64,000 bases of DNA from an uncultured Pantoea sp. (GCA_913775175.1 CAJYKU010000024.1:22878-86877); one strand, 5' to 3'. Numbered from the stretch's first letter, positions 30,523 through 40,402 are shown. Numbers and translations are program-made. Notes: generated by a model from the letters alone, not told the origin.

Positions 30523-31249
30523 AGCGGCAATACTCCTTAGCTGCGGATTTTCTCATTATCAGCGTGCACTGTTTCTCGCAGGCAGAACGGGCAGGTGTTC
30601 TGAGGTGCCGTCTGGCGTCTACTTTACGCGGTACAGTTCAGAGAAACGTGGAGTAATTATGGAAAAAATGTAAATTTCAGCTGTCACGCAGGCAGCACTA
30701 CTGGCTCCGGCGCAGCGGCACTGCAAACTCTCAGGCGTTAACAAAAATAGTGTTAATAGTTTATGCAGCAGAACGCAGATATGCACTGTTGCCTTTTTCT
30801 GCCAGCAGAGCGGATAGTGACGCACGCTTTATGGCAGGCTGAAGCAGCCGTGTGGTCGTCAATAATGCAACAGTATGGCGTAAAGGCGATCAGATGCTGA
30901 AGCGATAAGCGAATAGCGCAACCGCAGAGCTACGCCAGCTGCGTTTTTAATAGCGCACCTCTGATTCTGTCAGCAGGTTTACCTCTCATTGTCAGCATAT
31001 TTGCCATGTCATCGTGAGCATAATGATACTGAATCAGCAGGACGGGTTGATAAAACCGGTCAATCGCCATCGGCAGGCACAGCTTTTCTGTAACAGAGAC
31101 AAACCGACGCTACTTTACATTCCCCAGGCTTTCAGAGAACAGGATAAGCGAAACATTAACTATGTTTACCTGATACCAGGCCTGGTTTGCATAACCTTGT
31201 TAATACTTTTCCTGTAACGCATATCCATCCCGCAACACAGGAGCCAGTC
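30523..31249. other. Long intergenic region acrD / DUF1471 gene
   Basis: These 727 bases lie between divergent acrD and a small secreted-peptide gene. The only notable frame (31014-31217) encodes a 67-residue peptide with a hydrophobic C-terminus, but lacks a ribosome site and family match. I recognised no RNA gene, repeat or operator. Confidence 0.5.
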
Positions 31250-31522
31250 ATGAAACAAAATTTTGCTATTTTCAGTGCGGCACTGCTTGCCATGCTGAGC
31301 CTGAACAGCACAGCGGCGATGCCATTGAGCGATGCTGATGCGCAAAATCTGCAATCTGCTGGTACAGTATCGGTCAGCGGCGTGCGTGGCACGCTGGATG
31401 ATGCAACACGTGAGCTTTCACAGAAAGCCGCAGAACAGGGAGCCAGCCATTATCGTGTGATTGGTGCGCAAAACCCGGGCGACTCCAGCTTGTGGAATGG
31501 AAGTGCAGAGATCTATCGCTGA
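31250..31522 (+). CDS. Secreted DUF1471 (YdgH/BhsA/McbA-like) peptide
   Basis: The ATG at 31250 follows AGGAG and gives 90 residues, beginning with a Sec signal peptide (MKQNFAIFSAALLAMLSLNSTAAM). The mature part has the DUF1471 pattern: TVSVSGVRGTLDDATRELSQKAAEQGASHYRVIGA, a small two-layer fold found in BhsA, McbA and YdgH. Such proteins are periplasmic or outer-membrane associated and often stress- or biofilm-linked; which paralogue this is cannot be told. It is monocistronic, with a terminator after it. Confidence 0.85.
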   Translation: MKQNFAIFSAALLAMLSLNSTAAMPLSDADAQNLQSAGTVSVSGVRGTLDDATRELSQKAAEQGASHYRVIGAQNPGDSSLWNGSAEIYR

Positions 31523-31830
31523 GAGATGCTTTCTCCGTTTTAAGTAAGCACTGTTTATTTTGTAACTTATTGTTTACCAGAGTGATTAAAACCGGTCATA
31601 TTGCTGACCGGTTTTTTTGTGCGTTATAGCAGATTCCTGCACATCAGCCGCGTAAGCCAGCCAGTATATTTTGCTTCGTTCGGGGAGAACGGGTAGGATT
31701 CATCGCCGTAATTTCCCGGGTTCTCGTCTGGCATCGTTCCGCCGTGATGTACCGGTTTTACTCCATTTCGCACTGCTGGCGCAAACGTTTGGTCAGATGG
31801 TGATTAGTGGTCAGGATAAACAGGAAAGCT
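31523..31830 (+). other. Intergenic region DUF1471 gene / ansP
   Basis: This 308-bp gap contains the terminator at 31589-31618 and then about 210 bp that should hold the ansP promoter. No operator was recognised. Confidence 0.5.
31589..31618 (+). terminator. Terminator after the DUF1471 gene
   Basis: Arms AAACCGGTCA and TGACCGGTTT enclose TATTGC and are followed by further T residues. Confidence 0.92.
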
Positions 31831-33330
31831 ATGAAATCGACAAAAAAAACGCCAGACCAACAGCGTGCCGCAAGAAGGCGCTGGCTGAACTCGCACGATA
31901 CGGGTTACCACAAGGCTATGGGTAACCGACAGGTACAAATGATCGCTATTGGCGGTGCTATCGGCACTGGCCTGTTTCTGGGGGCGGGTGCACGTTTGCA
32001 GATGGCAGGGCCAGCGCTGGCACTGGTTTATCTGGTATGTGGCATCTTCTCCTTCTTTATTCTGCGTGCGCTGGGTGAGCTGGTATTGCACCGCCCCTCC
32101 AGTGGCAACTTTGTTTCCTATGCACGTGAGTTTCTTGGCGAAAAAGCCTCCTATGTTGCGGGATGGATGTATTTCGTTAACTGGGCAATGACCGGTATCG
32201 TCGACATTACTGCGGTAGCGCTCTATATGCACTACTGGGGCGCGTTTGGCGATGTGCCGCAATGGGTATTTGCTCTGGGGGCGCTGGCGATTGTCGGCAC
32301 TATGAACATGATCGGCGTGAAGTGGTTCGCCGAAATGGAGTTCTGGTTTGCTCTGGTTAAAGTGCTGGCAATTGTGATTTTCCTGATCGTCGGCGTGGTG
32401 TTTCTTGGCAGCGGTAAACCGCTGGATGGAAATGCGACCGGCTTTCACCTGATCACTGATAATGGCGGATTTTTCCCGCATGGCTTACTGCCTGCTCTGG
32501 TGCTGATTCAGGGAGTCGTGTTTGCCTTTGCCTCAATTGAGCTGGTGGGTACTGCTGCCGGTGAGTGTAAAGATCCCAAAACCATGCTGCCAAAAGCGAT
32601 CAACAGCGTGATCTGGCGTATCGGACTGTTCTATGTCGGTTCTGTAGTGTTACTGGTGCTGCTGCTGCCATGGAACGCGTATCAGGCCGGACAGAGTCCG
32701 TTTGTCACCTTCTTCTCAAAGCTGGGTGTGCCCTATATTGGCAGTATCATGAATATTGTGGTGCTGAGCGCTGCACTCTCCAGCCTTAACTCCGGGCTCT
32801 ACTCCACCGGTCGTATTCTGCGCTCTATGTCGATGGGTGGTTCTGCACCGCAGTTTATGTCGAAAATGAGCAAGCAGCAGGTGCCTTATGCCGGCATTCT
32901 GGTCACGGTTGCGGTCTATGTTATCGGCGTGGTGCTTAACTACTATGTGCCGTCACAGGTGTTTGAGATTGTACTGAACGTGGCGTCGCTGGGGATTATC
33001 TCTTCATGGGGCTTTATTGTGGTCTGCCAGATGCGTCTGCGTAAGGCAATCAAAGAGGGCAAAGCTGAAGAGGTTGGCTTCAGGCTGCCATGGGCACCGT
33101 TTACCTCCTGGCTGACGCTGCTGTTTCTGGTGAGCGTGCTGGTGCTGATGGCGTTTGACTACCCGAATGGCACTTATACCATCGCGTCTATTCCGCTGAT
33201 TGCTGTTGTACTGGTGCTGGGCTGGTTTGGTGTACGTAAGCGCGTTCATGCTGAAGCGATGAAAGAGCATGAGCATCATGATGACAATGATGATGCTTCT
33301 CCGGTACTGGCAGAAGAGAATTCGCGCTAG
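31831..33330 (+). CDS. ansP: L-asparagine permease
   Basis: AnsP is an amino-acid/proton symporter of the APC superfamily. The ATG at 31831, five bases after AGGA, gives 499 residues, the E. coli AnsP length; an upstream start at 31807 is not supported. The conserved first-helix motif QMIAIGGAIGTGLFLGAG and GTAAGECKDPKTMLPKAINSVIWRIG are near identical to E. coli AnsP. The C-terminal tail is histidine/aspartate-rich (EHEHHDDNDD), unlike E. coli. ansP is elsewhere in the E. coli chromosome, so its place between acrD and nudK is a lineage difference. Confidence 0.93.
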   Translation: MKSTKKTPDQQRAARRRWLNSHDTGYHKAMGNRQVQMIAIGGAIGTGLFLGAGARLQMAGPALALVYLVCGIFSFFILRALGELVLHRPSSGNFVSYAREFLGEKASYVAGWMYFVNWAMTGIVDITAVALYMHYWGAFGDVPQWVFALGALAIVGTMNMIGVKWFAEMEFWFALVKVLAIVIFLIVGVVFLGSGKPLDGNATGFHLITDNGGFFPHGLLPALVLIQGVVFAFASIELVGTAAGECKDPKTMLPKAINSVIWRIGLFYVGSVVLLVLLLPWNAYQAGQSPFVTFFSKLGVPYIGSIMNIVVLSAALSSLNSGLYSTGRILRSMSMGGSAPQFMSKMSKQQVPYAGILVTVAVYVIGVVLNYYVPSQVFEIVLNVASLGIISSWGFIVVCQMRLRKAIKEGKAEEVGFRLPWAPFTSWLTLLFLVSVLVLMAFDYPNGTYTIASIPLIAVVLVLGWFGVRKRVHAEAMKEHEHHDDNDDASPVLAEENSR

Positions 33331-33350
33331 CAGGAGCGATTTTAGTTTGC

Positions 33351-33375
33351 GGGGGCCACTGGCCCCCATTTTTTT
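33351..33375 (+). terminator. Terminator after ansP
   Basis: Arms GGGGGCC and GGCCCCC enclose ACT and are followed by A and seven T residues. Confidence 0.9.
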
Positions 33376-33606
33376 GCCGGGCGGGTGCTGCCGCTAACCA
33401 GCCAGAGTCCAGTCAGCGCTGCTGACCTGCCGGGGTCGCATTCACAGTGTCAGCGTGATTATCCAGAGCGTCTGCATCCGACGCAGGTCAGTGCCAGCTG
33501 CTGTAACGGCAATGCACATATCCGCCACTGCAACGAGTTTCAGATAGTTATTCCCTCCGGCTCATTCTATTATTTCAGGCTCCCTTACTCACGCAGCGGA
33601 GCGGTC

Positions 33607-34185
33607 ATGACATTTAAAATCAACCTGATTAAAAACAAGATCCTGTCAGAAAACTGGTTTGTGCTGCGTAACTACACTTATGAACTTGTTCATCACGATG
33701 GCGAAGTGGTGCGTCATAAGCGTGAGGTTTACGATCGCGGTAACGGTGCCACTATCCTGCTCTATAATCGTGAAAAGAACAGCGTCGTGCTGATTCGCCA
33801 GTTCCGTATCGCCACCTGGGTCAATGGTAATGAGAGTGGTGAGCTCATTGAAACCTGTGCCGGGCTGCTTGATGATGACAGCCCGGAAGAGTGCATTCGC
33901 AAAGAGGCGGTAGAAGAAACCGGCTATGAGGTAGGCAGAGTGGAAAAGCTGTTTGCTGCCTATATGTCTCCTGGTGGCGTCACGGAACTGATCCACTTTT
34001 TTGCCGCAGAGTACACCGACGCCATGCGCTCTAACGCGGGTGGTGGCGTCGATGATGAAGCGATCACTGTGCTGGAACTGCCATTCCCCGAAGCGATGGC
34101 GATGATAAAAGATGGGCGGATCCGCGATGGTAAAGCGATTATGCTGCTGCAACATGCCGCGCTGGCGGGATGGCTTAAAGCCTGA
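33607..34185 (+). CDS. nudK: GDP-mannose pyrophosphatase NudK
   Basis: NudK is a Nudix hydrolase acting on GDP-mannose. I start at ATG 33607 ([18 protein letters not shown]), giving 192 residues, near E. coli (191). The longer open frame upstream has no similarity. The Nudix box is [29 protein letters not shown] (residues about 84-112), with REAVEETG-type metal-binding glutamates present. [14 protein letters not shown] is family-typical. In E. coli nudK also lies near tktB. Confidence 0.95.
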   Translation: MTFKINLIKNKILSENWFVLRNYTYELVHHDGEVVRHKREVYDRGNGATILLYNREKNSVVLIRQFRIATWVNGNESGELIETCAGLLDDDSPEECIRKEAVEETGYEVGRVEKLFAAYMSPGGVTELIHFFAAEYTDAMRSNAGGGVDDEAITVLELPFPEAMAMIKDGRIRDGKAIMLLQHAALAGWLKA

Positions 34186-34267
34186 TCCCGGGCGATCGCC
34201 CGGCTGTAACAGCCTCCAGGCGCGAGTAGTGATGCTGCCTCAAACAAGCACCCGTACTCACAGACCG

Positions 34268-34300
34268 TTGCCTGACAGGTGAGAGTATGCTGTCAGGCAA
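34268..34300. repeat. 11-bp inverted repeat at the end of the sugar operon
   Basis: Arms TTGCCTGACAG and CTGTCAGGCAA are separated by 11 bases. It lies between convergent nudK and the last gene of the sugar operon. Neither strand has a T run, so it may be an imperfect terminator or an mRNA 3' end protector. Confidence 0.8.
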
Positions 34301-34304
34301 AATC

Positions 34305-35267
34305 TCAGACCAGCGCTGCTGCGATCTCTTCAACCACACACTCCGGATGTGCCTGCAGCCGCGCCAGCGCTTCTGCATAAGAGGGCATGGAGTCAGCTGC
34401 ACCAGAGCGTTCTACGCATAGTGAAGCAAAGGCGGCAGCAAATCGCGCGGCCTGTTCAAGCGTATCACCAGAGGCGAGACGGGCAGCGAGTGCACCGTTA
34501 AACGCATCGCCTGCGCCTGTGGTATCCCGCGGCTGAGCCGGAAACAGTGGAATACGCTGCTGGCCGGCGCTGGTCGAGAGCAGGGCTCCCGCCATGCCCA
34601 GCGTGATAATGACCTGGCGTGCGCCTTTGCGATGCAGCACATCGGCGGCGTGACGCGCGCTGGTAATATCGCTCACGGTGACACCGCTAAGCTGAGTCGC
34701 TTCTGTGCTGTTGGGCGTCAGCAGATCGATCTTTTTCAGCAGCGCGTCGCTGATTTTCTGCCACGGAGCCGGATTGAGTATAACAAAGGTGCCGCTGGCG
34801 CGGGCGTTATCAATCATGCGCTGAATAGCGCTCAGATTATTTTCCAGCTGTACCAGCAGAATATCAGCGGCGGCAACTGTGGGCTGGCAGCGAGCGACTT
34901 CTGCGGCTGTGACAGTGGTGTTAGCACCGGGATAGACAGAAATCATGTTCTCAGCATCATCGCCTGCCACATAGATCAGCGCATTGCCGGTGGGCTTCTC
35001 TTTGCAGGTAAACAGCGTAATGGCGTCAAACCCCGTTTTCTCCAGGTGTCGCCGGGCAAAAAGGCCGAAATCATCGTTACCCACTTTACCGATATAGTGC
35101 ACCCGGGCACCCGCCCGTAATGCGGCGGTCGCCTGATTTGCGCCTTTGCCGCCCGCACCCATCATGCTGTGATGTGCCGTCAGCGACTCACCCGGCAGAG
35201 GAAAGCGGTTCATCACGGCCACGACATCAAGATTAAACGAGCCAAATACACACACTTTTCCTTTCAT
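34305..35267 (-). CDS. PfkB-family sugar kinase (ribokinase-like)
   Basis: The 320-residue kinase shows both PfkB signatures: GAGGKGANQATAALRAGA near residues 37-54 and DTTGAGDAFNGA near 248-259, with catalytic Asp254 in GAGD. The order and spacing fit ribokinase-type enzymes. It is last in the eight-gene operon and overlaps the ROK kinase by one base (TAATG). Because a second kinase of another family precedes it, it may phosphorylate a different sugar or position. The substrate is not known; ribose, another pentose or a ketohexose are all possible. Confidence 0.88.
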   Translation of the reverse strand: MKGKVCVFGSFNLDVVAVMNRFPLPGESLTAHHSMMGAGGKGANQATAALRAGARVHYIGKVGNDDFGLFARRHLEKTGFDAITLFTCKEKPTGNALIYVAGDDAENMISVYPGANTTVTAAEVARCQPTVAAADILLVQLENNLSAIQRMIDNARASGTFVILNPAPWQKISDALLKKIDLLTPNSTEATQLSGVTVSDITSARHAADVLHRKGARQVIITLGMAGALLSTSAGQQRIPLFPAQPRDTTGAGDAFNGALAARLASGDTLEQAARFAAAFASLCVERSGAADSMPSYAEALARLQAHPECVVEEIAAALV

Positions 35268-36160
35268 TATGCGCTCCCAAACAGGCGTTCTGCAGCGAGA
35301 CAGGCACCACGACAGCCGGTGTAGTCGGTTGAATGACTGAAAATAATTTTCAGACCTTCGCGGGTTACTGGCGGCCGCAGATGTTGCTGAATCTGACTAC
35401 GCAGTTGCGCCAGCGGAAAATCAGCCATTGCCAGTACACCGCCGCCAAGAATGAGATACTCCGGATCAAGAATATTCATTTCAGTGGCGATAAGTGCGGC
35501 CAGCCGCTGAACAAATGCCTGCAACTCTGGCTGCTCACCATAGCGGGTAAACAGTGCGGCCATCGGGGTATCGCTGGCATGAACTGCGGCCCAGCGGCTC
35601 AGCCAGTGGCCTGAGGTAAGCGTCTCCGCACAGCCGGTATTGCCACAGGGGCAGGAGAGGGTATTTCCCGCCATTGGCACATGTCCCAGCTCGCCTGCGC
35701 CGCCATGCTGACCGTGATAGAAGCAGCCATTCAGCCACAGGCTATTGCCCATGCCTGTACCGGGATAGAGGCCCACGGCGTTATCCGGCAGCTGTTCCAG
35801 CTGTAGCAGATCCCATAACATCAGATGATTCACATCTTTGTCCATCGCCACCGGGATGCCCAGCAGCGCACCCAGTTGTGCTGCCACGGGTTGATTATCC
35901 AGCGCCTGAATAAAGGGCAGCGAAATCACCTGCTGACGATCGCGGCTGAGAATGCCCGGCAGACCGAGCATAATGCCGCTGACAGGTTGCTGCTCCAGCG
36001 TTTCACGAATTAGCTGCGCCAGTGCCAGCAGCGCATCGCTTTGCTGCGCCCAGCTGGCAGTAGGCACCTTACGGAAGCTGCTCCAGACACCTCCCTGTTC
36101 CATTAGCTGTAGCCGGGTTCCGGTGCCGCCGATGTCGATACCGAGCCAGCGCGCTGTCAT
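35267..36160 (-). CDS. ROK-family sugar kinase, AlsK-like
   Basis: The 297-residue kinase has the N-terminal phosphate loop GIDIGGTGTR, catalytic Asp109 in DKDVN, the GTGMGNSLWLNG stretch, and the ROK zinc site formed by His160 and Cys170, Cys172 and Cys177 (CPCGNTGC). In overall pattern it resembles E. coli D-allose kinase AlsK. It overlaps the epimerase gene upstream by four bases. AlsK-like activity on allose or allulose is inferred from similarity and neighbours. Confidence 0.85.
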   Translation of the reverse strand: MTARWLGIDIGGTGTRLQLMEQGGVWSSFRKVPTASWAQQSDALLALAQLIRETLEQQPVSGIMLGLPGILSRDRQQVISLPFIQALDNQPVAAQLGALLGIPVAMDKDVNHLMLWDLLQLEQLPDNAVGLYPGTGMGNSLWLNGCFYHGQHGGAGELGHVPMAGNTLSCPCGNTGCAETLTSGHWLSRWAAVHASDTPMAALFTRYGEQPELQAFVQRLAALIATEMNILDPEYLILGGGVLAMADFPLAQLRSQIQQHLRPPVTREGLKIIFSHSTDYTGCRGACLAAERLFGSA

Positions 36161-36852
36161 GCGGACACCTGCGTAAGTCCCTGAGCTTCATCGATACTGT
36201 CGCGCATCATCTCCCATGCCGTCGCTAAATCAGCATGAATATTAAACAGCCCGGAAGTGCCCACGATAAGCACTTCGGCACCTGCGCCAATCAGCTGGTT
36301 ATAGGTACGGGTATTACAGGAGCCGTCAATCTCAATCAGGTAGCGGTAGTTATGCTGCTGCTTCAGCGCTTGCAGCTCGCGTACTTTTTCCACCATCTCC
36401 GGAATAAAAGGCTGACCGGCATAGCCAGGATCCACGGTCATTACGGTGATTTTATCCAGCAGATGAATATAGTGCTGAATAAAGGCCACCGGCGTTGCAG
36501 GATTAAGCACCACGCCCACTTTTTTACCGTAACTGCGGATCAGGTTGATCACGCGAAATGCATCGCGGTTGATGGTTTCTGCATGTGGGCAGATATAGTC
36601 AGCGCCCGCTTTCGCCACCGCATCAATAAAGTTGGTCGGCTCTTCCACCATTAAATGCACATCGATCGCCACGCGGGTATAGGGGCGGATCTGCTCAATA
36701 AAAAAGGGAGAGAGCGTAATATTTTTAACATAGTGACCATCCATGATATCCACATGAAGAAAGTCAGCGCGGGAGTCGAGAACCTGTAGCTGGTGCTTGA
36801 TCTCCATCAGATTCATACACATCAACGACGGGGAGATTTGAATACGCATCAT
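36157..36852 (-). CDS. Allulose-6-phosphate 3-epimerase-like (AlsE family)
   Basis: The 231-residue TIM-barrel enzyme matches ribulose-phosphate 3-epimerases and more closely E. coli AlsE, also 231 residues. Metal and catalytic segments ISPSLMCMN, FLHVDIMDGHY, AIDVHLMVEEP, VMTVDPGYAGQPFIPEM and IEIDGSCN are present. AlsE turns D-allulose 6-phosphate into fructose 6-phosphate. It overlaps the preceding permease gene by four bases; two successive ATGs (36852, 36849) are possible starts. The true substrate could be another ketose phosphate. Confidence 0.85.
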   Translation of the reverse strand: MMRIQISPSLMCMNLMEIKHQLQVLDSRADFLHVDIMDGHYVKNITLSPFFIEQIRPYTRVAIDVHLMVEEPTNFIDAVAKAGADYICPHAETINRDAFRVINLIRSYGKKVGVVLNPATPVAFIQHYIHLLDKITVMTVDPGYAGQPFIPEMVEKVRELQALKQQHNYRYLIEIDGSCNTRTYNQLIGAGAEVLIVGTSGLFNIHADLATAWEMMRDSIDEAQGLTQVSA

Positions 36853-37901
36853 ACTTCCTTCTTTTCAGGCAGAGGATTAAGCACCGCGGCCAGCTTGCTG
36901 AGCTTTACCGCACGGTGTTCGTTGAATCGGGTTTTCAGTTGCTTAAACGCCAGTACCAGAATCAGTACAGCGCCCCACATTGCCAGGCTGACGTGCTGGC
37001 TGATGTTCATCAGGTTGAAGCCGGTAGAGAGGATCTGCAGCGCAATCAGCGCCAGCACCACGCCGGTGACGCGCCCAAATCCGCCGTTGGGATCGGTGCC
37101 CCCCAGGATAATGGCCAGCACGGTCAGAAGCAGATAGGCATCGCCGTATCCCATACGCGCGGAGTTAAAGCGCGCCATCATAATCAGACCAGCCAGTACG
37201 CAGAGCAGACTGGAGATGATATAGACCAGCATCACCATGCGATGGGTATTGATGCCGCTGAACCAGGTTGCGTTGATGTTGCTGCCACCCATATAGATGC
37301 ATTTACCGGCGCGGGTTTTACCCAGAAACAGCGCCAGCAGCGTGGCGGCAATCAGAAATACCCAGAGCGGCAGTGGCATACCCAGTAGCGTATTTGCGCC
37401 CAGCGCCTGTACTACCGGCGGCATACCACTTACGGCAGCGCCTCGTGTCAGCCAGATCCCTATGCCGTTCAACGTCATCATAGTGGCCAGTGTCACCAGA
37501 ATCGGATGCGCGCCAATGCGTGTAACCATAATGCCGGTAATGGCACCAATCGCTGCCGCAATCAGCATGGCACCAGCGACGGCGATAAACAGCCACAGCA
37601 GCTGCAGCGCCATGCTGGCGTCGGCGGGCAGGGCGCTCATCAGCGTCCAGGCAATAAAAAGTGCCGTGAGATTGGCTGTAGCGATAATGGCGAGATTCAG
37701 TCCGCCGCTAAGAATGGCGATAAACATAGCCAGCGTCAGCAAGCCAAGTTCGGGCAGCTGAAAAGCCATACTCATAAAGGTTGAGTCAGTGAGAAAACGG
37801 CCCGGCAGCATCAGGGTAAAAATGGCGAGTGCCAGCGCAATAAGCAGCATCAGGCCAATATTGGTGCCGTCGGGGCGGATTGCAGTCAGTGATTTCATCA
37901 T
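36849..37901 (-). CDS. Sugar ABC transporter permease (second)
   Basis: A 350-residue polytopic protein of the ribose/AI-2 permease family, with about nine hydrophobic segments and the family signature GGTDPNGGFGRVTGVVLALI near residues 265-285. It is paired with the permease encoded 12 bp upstream. A transporter with two distinct permeases and one tandem ATPase resembles the Lsr and rhamnose systems. The charged C-terminus ends NPLPEKKEV, and its stop overlaps the epimerase start. Confidence 0.88.
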   Translation of the reverse strand: MMKSLTAIRPDGTNIGLMLLIALALAIFTLMLPGRFLTDSTFMSMAFQLPELGLLTLAMFIAILSGGLNLAIIATANLTALFIAWTLMSALPADASMALQLLWLFIAVAGAMLIAAAIGAITGIMVTRIGAHPILVTLATMMTLNGIGIWLTRGAAVSGMPPVVQALGANTLLGMPLPLWVFLIAATLLALFLGKTRAGKCIYMGGSNINATWFSGINTHRMVMLVYIISSLLCVLAGLIMMARFNSARMGYGDAYLLLTVLAIILGGTDPNGGFGRVTGVVLALIALQILSTGFNLMNISQHVSLAMWGAVLILVLAFKQLKTRFNEHRAVKLSKLAAVLNPLPEKKEV

Positions 37902-37913
37902 CAGTGCCCTCTG

Positions 37914-38903
37914 TCACACGAAACTGACATCAGTTTCTTTGCGTTTTTTATAGTGCGTAACGGCAATAGCAATCATGATCACGCCGCCTACCACAATATT
38001 CATGAAGTAGTTCGAGACGCCCACCAGGTTAAGACCGTTTTTCAGGATGGCGATCAGAAATACGCCCATCAGCGTGCCACTGACCGTGCCTTTACCGCCC
38101 ATCAGACTGGCACCCCCCAGCACAGTTGCAGCCAGCACATCAAGTTCACCGCCAACCAGCGCATTAGGAACAACCTCTCCCATGCGATAGACCTGCACCA
38201 GGCCACCAATTGCGGCCATTGCGCCCAGCCAGCCATAGGCAAAGATATGGATCAGCCCGACACGAATACCGATACGGCGCGCCGATTCAGCATCGCCACC
38301 CACGGCATAGAGCTGGCGACCAAGGTTGGTTTTATTCAGCAGCAGCGCAGTCAGTCCGGCAATCACCAGCATCGTGACCAGCGGCAGACCGATCTGAAAA
38401 CTTTCACCGTGCCAGCTGAATGGCAGCACATTGCGCAGTGTGATCCACCACTCCGGCAGCGAATAGAGACTGCGGCCACCGGTAACCCACATCAGGAGTC
38501 CAAACAGCAGCGACTGCATACTGATAGTGATAATGATGGAGACCACCCGCAGTGTGGTGATCAGCAGGGCATTGATCACCCCAAACAGCGCGCCACATAC
38601 CACAGCCAGCAGAATGCTGAGCAGCGCATTATCGAACTGAAACTGTATAAACAGCGTGGCGAGCAGGTATTGCACCACCGAGGCGACAGCGGCAAATGAG
38701 ATATCGATACCACCGGTGACCAGGACAACAAAGAGTCCGAGCGCGAAGATGCCGGTGACGGCGTAGCTTTCAGCCAGATCCAGCAGGTTCTGTACTGTCA
38801 GAAACTGCTCGCTGGCGAGTGAGAAAAACAGAATAAACGCCAGTAGCACCCAGGCAAGCCAGCCCTGGCTGGAGTGCGGACGAAAACGGGATAAATCAGG
38901 CAT
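37914..38903 (-). CDS. Sugar ABC transporter permease (first)
   Basis: The 329-residue membrane protein belongs to the ribose/AI-2 permease family. It shows VLVTGGIDISFAAVASVVQYL near residues 60-80 and the signature LAATVLGGASLMGGKGTVSGTLMGV around 250-275. Its start overlaps the ATPase gene by eight bases, and the second permease follows. Together they should form a heterodimeric channel in the inner membrane. Confidence 0.9.
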   Translation of the reverse strand: MPDLSRFRPHSSQGWLAWVLLAFILFFSLASEQFLTVQNLLDLAESYAVTGIFALGLFVVLVTGGIDISFAAVASVVQYLLATLFIQFQFDNALLSILLAVVCGALFGVINALLITTLRVVSIIITISMQSLLFGLLMWVTGGRSLYSLPEWWITLRNVLPFSWHGESFQIGLPLVTMLVIAGLTALLLNKTNLGRQLYAVGGDAESARRIGIRVGLIHIFAYGWLGAMAAIGGLVQVYRMGEVVPNALVGGELDVLAATVLGGASLMGGKGTVSGTLMGVFLIAILKNGLNLVGVSNYFMNIVVGGVIMIAIAVTHYKKRKETDVSFV

Positions 38904-40401
38904 TGATCACCTCCGCCAGCTGCTGCTGTTCCACGCTGTCAGGTTGATATTCGGCATGAATCGTGCCATCACGAAAGTGCAGGATCCGATCGCAGTTGTA
39001 CCAGACCTCAGGCACCTCGTCGGAGATCAGAATGATCGACAATCCCTCTTTGGCGAGCTCATGGATCAGCTGATAGATACTCGCCTTGGCACCGACATCT
39101 ACGCCAACAGTGGGGGAGTCCAGGATCAGAATACGTGGCTGCGTCAGCACCCATTTTGCCAGCACAATTTTCTGCTGATTACCGCCGGAGAGAGTGGAGA
39201 TGGCTAAATCGGGATCGGCCACGCGCACGCCAAGCTGCTGGATCCATTTCAGGATCAGTTTGTTTTTGCGATACTCATCAATCAGATGAAAACGGTTCTG
39301 CAGCTTATCGAGAATCGGCAGCACCATGTTATCGGCCACTGACTGCTGCTGTACCAGACCCAGCGTCAGGCGATCTTCAGAGACATAACCAATGCCGGCT
39401 TTAATCGCATCTTCATGGCCGCGAAAACGTACCGGTTTACTGTCGAGCCAGATTTTTCCGCTATCCGGTCGGGTCATACCAAACAGCGACAGTGCCAGTT
39501 CAGTTCGTCCTGAGCCGAGTAATCCACACAGACCGAGTACTTCACCCGCATAAAGTTTAAAGTTAACATCGTGATACTGACCGGCACGTGTCAGATTTTC
39601 GATTTCCAGAATGGCACGCTCACTATTACGCGTGGGCGTTTTCAGCTGATAGTCGAGTTTAAGGCCGGTCATCAGTTCGGTCAGATGGTGAGGCGTCATC
39701 TCTCTGGCGGACCAGCAGCCCATTTTGCGCCCGTCACGGATCACCGTGACGCGGTCGGAGATCTCCAGTACTTCATCCAGCCGATGGCTGACAAATACCA
39801 CACAGATATTTTTATCTTTCAGATAACGCACGGTGCGGAGCAGCTGATTAACCTCGGTACGGGTCAGCGAGGCGGTGGGTTCATCCATGATCACCAGCCG
39901 GGCGTCAGCGACCAGCGCCCGGCAGATAGCAACCTGCTGGCGCTGAGCGATGGAGAGTGCTGCGACTTTTTCATCAAGATTAAGATCAAAGTTCAGCTCA
40001 GCAACAATAGTGCGTGCAGTTTCACGCAGGCGGGCACGATGATGCCAGCCCAGCAGACCTCTGAGGTTATGCTCAAACGCAATATTCTCTGCCACGCTCA
40101 GATTGGGAAACAGCGACAGATCCTGGTAGATCACCTGAATACCAAAGTCACGCGCCTGCCGGGTCGTAAGGCGAGGCAGGGCGGGACCATCGCCAAGCGT
40201 AATACGACTGCCGCTATCCGGGGCGTGCACCCCGGAGATCACTTTGATCAGCGTACTCTTGCCACAGCCGTTGGTGCCAGCGAGGCAGTGTACTTCTCCA
40301 GCCAGCAACGTCAGAGAGATGTCGCTGAGTGCGCGATTACCGCCGAACGTCTTTGACAGGTTTTCAAGCTCAATCAACGTCTGTGGAGTGACCTCTTGCA
40401 T
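38896..40401 (-). CDS. Sugar ABC transporter tandem ATPase
   Basis: The 501-residue ATPase has two nucleotide-binding domains in one chain, as in RbsA and LsrA. The first has Walker A AGTNGCGKST and signature LSIAQRQQVAI; the second has LLGSGRTELAL in place of a full Walker A, signature LSGGNQQKIVLAKW and the Walker B-like ILILDSPTVGVD. Degenerate second sites are usual in this family. It begins one base after the binding-protein stop codon. Confidence 0.92.
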   Translation of the reverse strand: MQEVTPQTLIELENLSKTFGGNRALSDISLTLLAGEVHCLAGTNGCGKSTLIKVISGVHAPDSGSRITLGDGPALPRLTTRQARDFGIQVIYQDLSLFPNLSVAENIAFEHNLRGLLGWHHRARLRETARTIVAELNFDLNLDEKVAALSIAQRQQVAICRALVADARLVIMDEPTASLTRTEVNQLLRTVRYLKDKNICVVFVSHRLDEVLEISDRVTVIRDGRKMGCWSAREMTPHHLTELMTGLKLDYQLKTPTRNSERAILEIENLTRAGQYHDVNFKLYAGEVLGLCGLLGSGRTELALSLFGMTRPDSGKIWLDSKPVRFRGHEDAIKAGIGYVSEDRLTLGLVQQQSVADNMVLPILDKLQNRFHLIDEYRKNKLILKWIQQLGVRVADPDLAISTLSGGNQQKIVLAKWVLTQPRILILDSPTVGVDVGAKASIYQLIHELAKEGLSIILISDEVPEVWYNCDRILHFRDGTIHAEYQPDSVEQQQLAEVINA

Positions 40402-40402
40402 A

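Noticed and set aside
31014..31217. 67-codon frame with hydrophobic C-terminus upstream of the DUF1471 gene
   Set aside because: No ribosome binding site, no recognisable family, and its end overlaps the likely promoter of the next gene.
37953..38699. 248-codon plus-strand frame over the sugar permease gene
   Set aside because: Antisense to a conserved permease; rich in His, Gln and Arg as expected of a reverse-strand shadow.
39571..40356. 261-codon plus-strand frame over the tandem ATPase gene
   Set aside because: Antisense to clear Walker and signature motifs; no family features.
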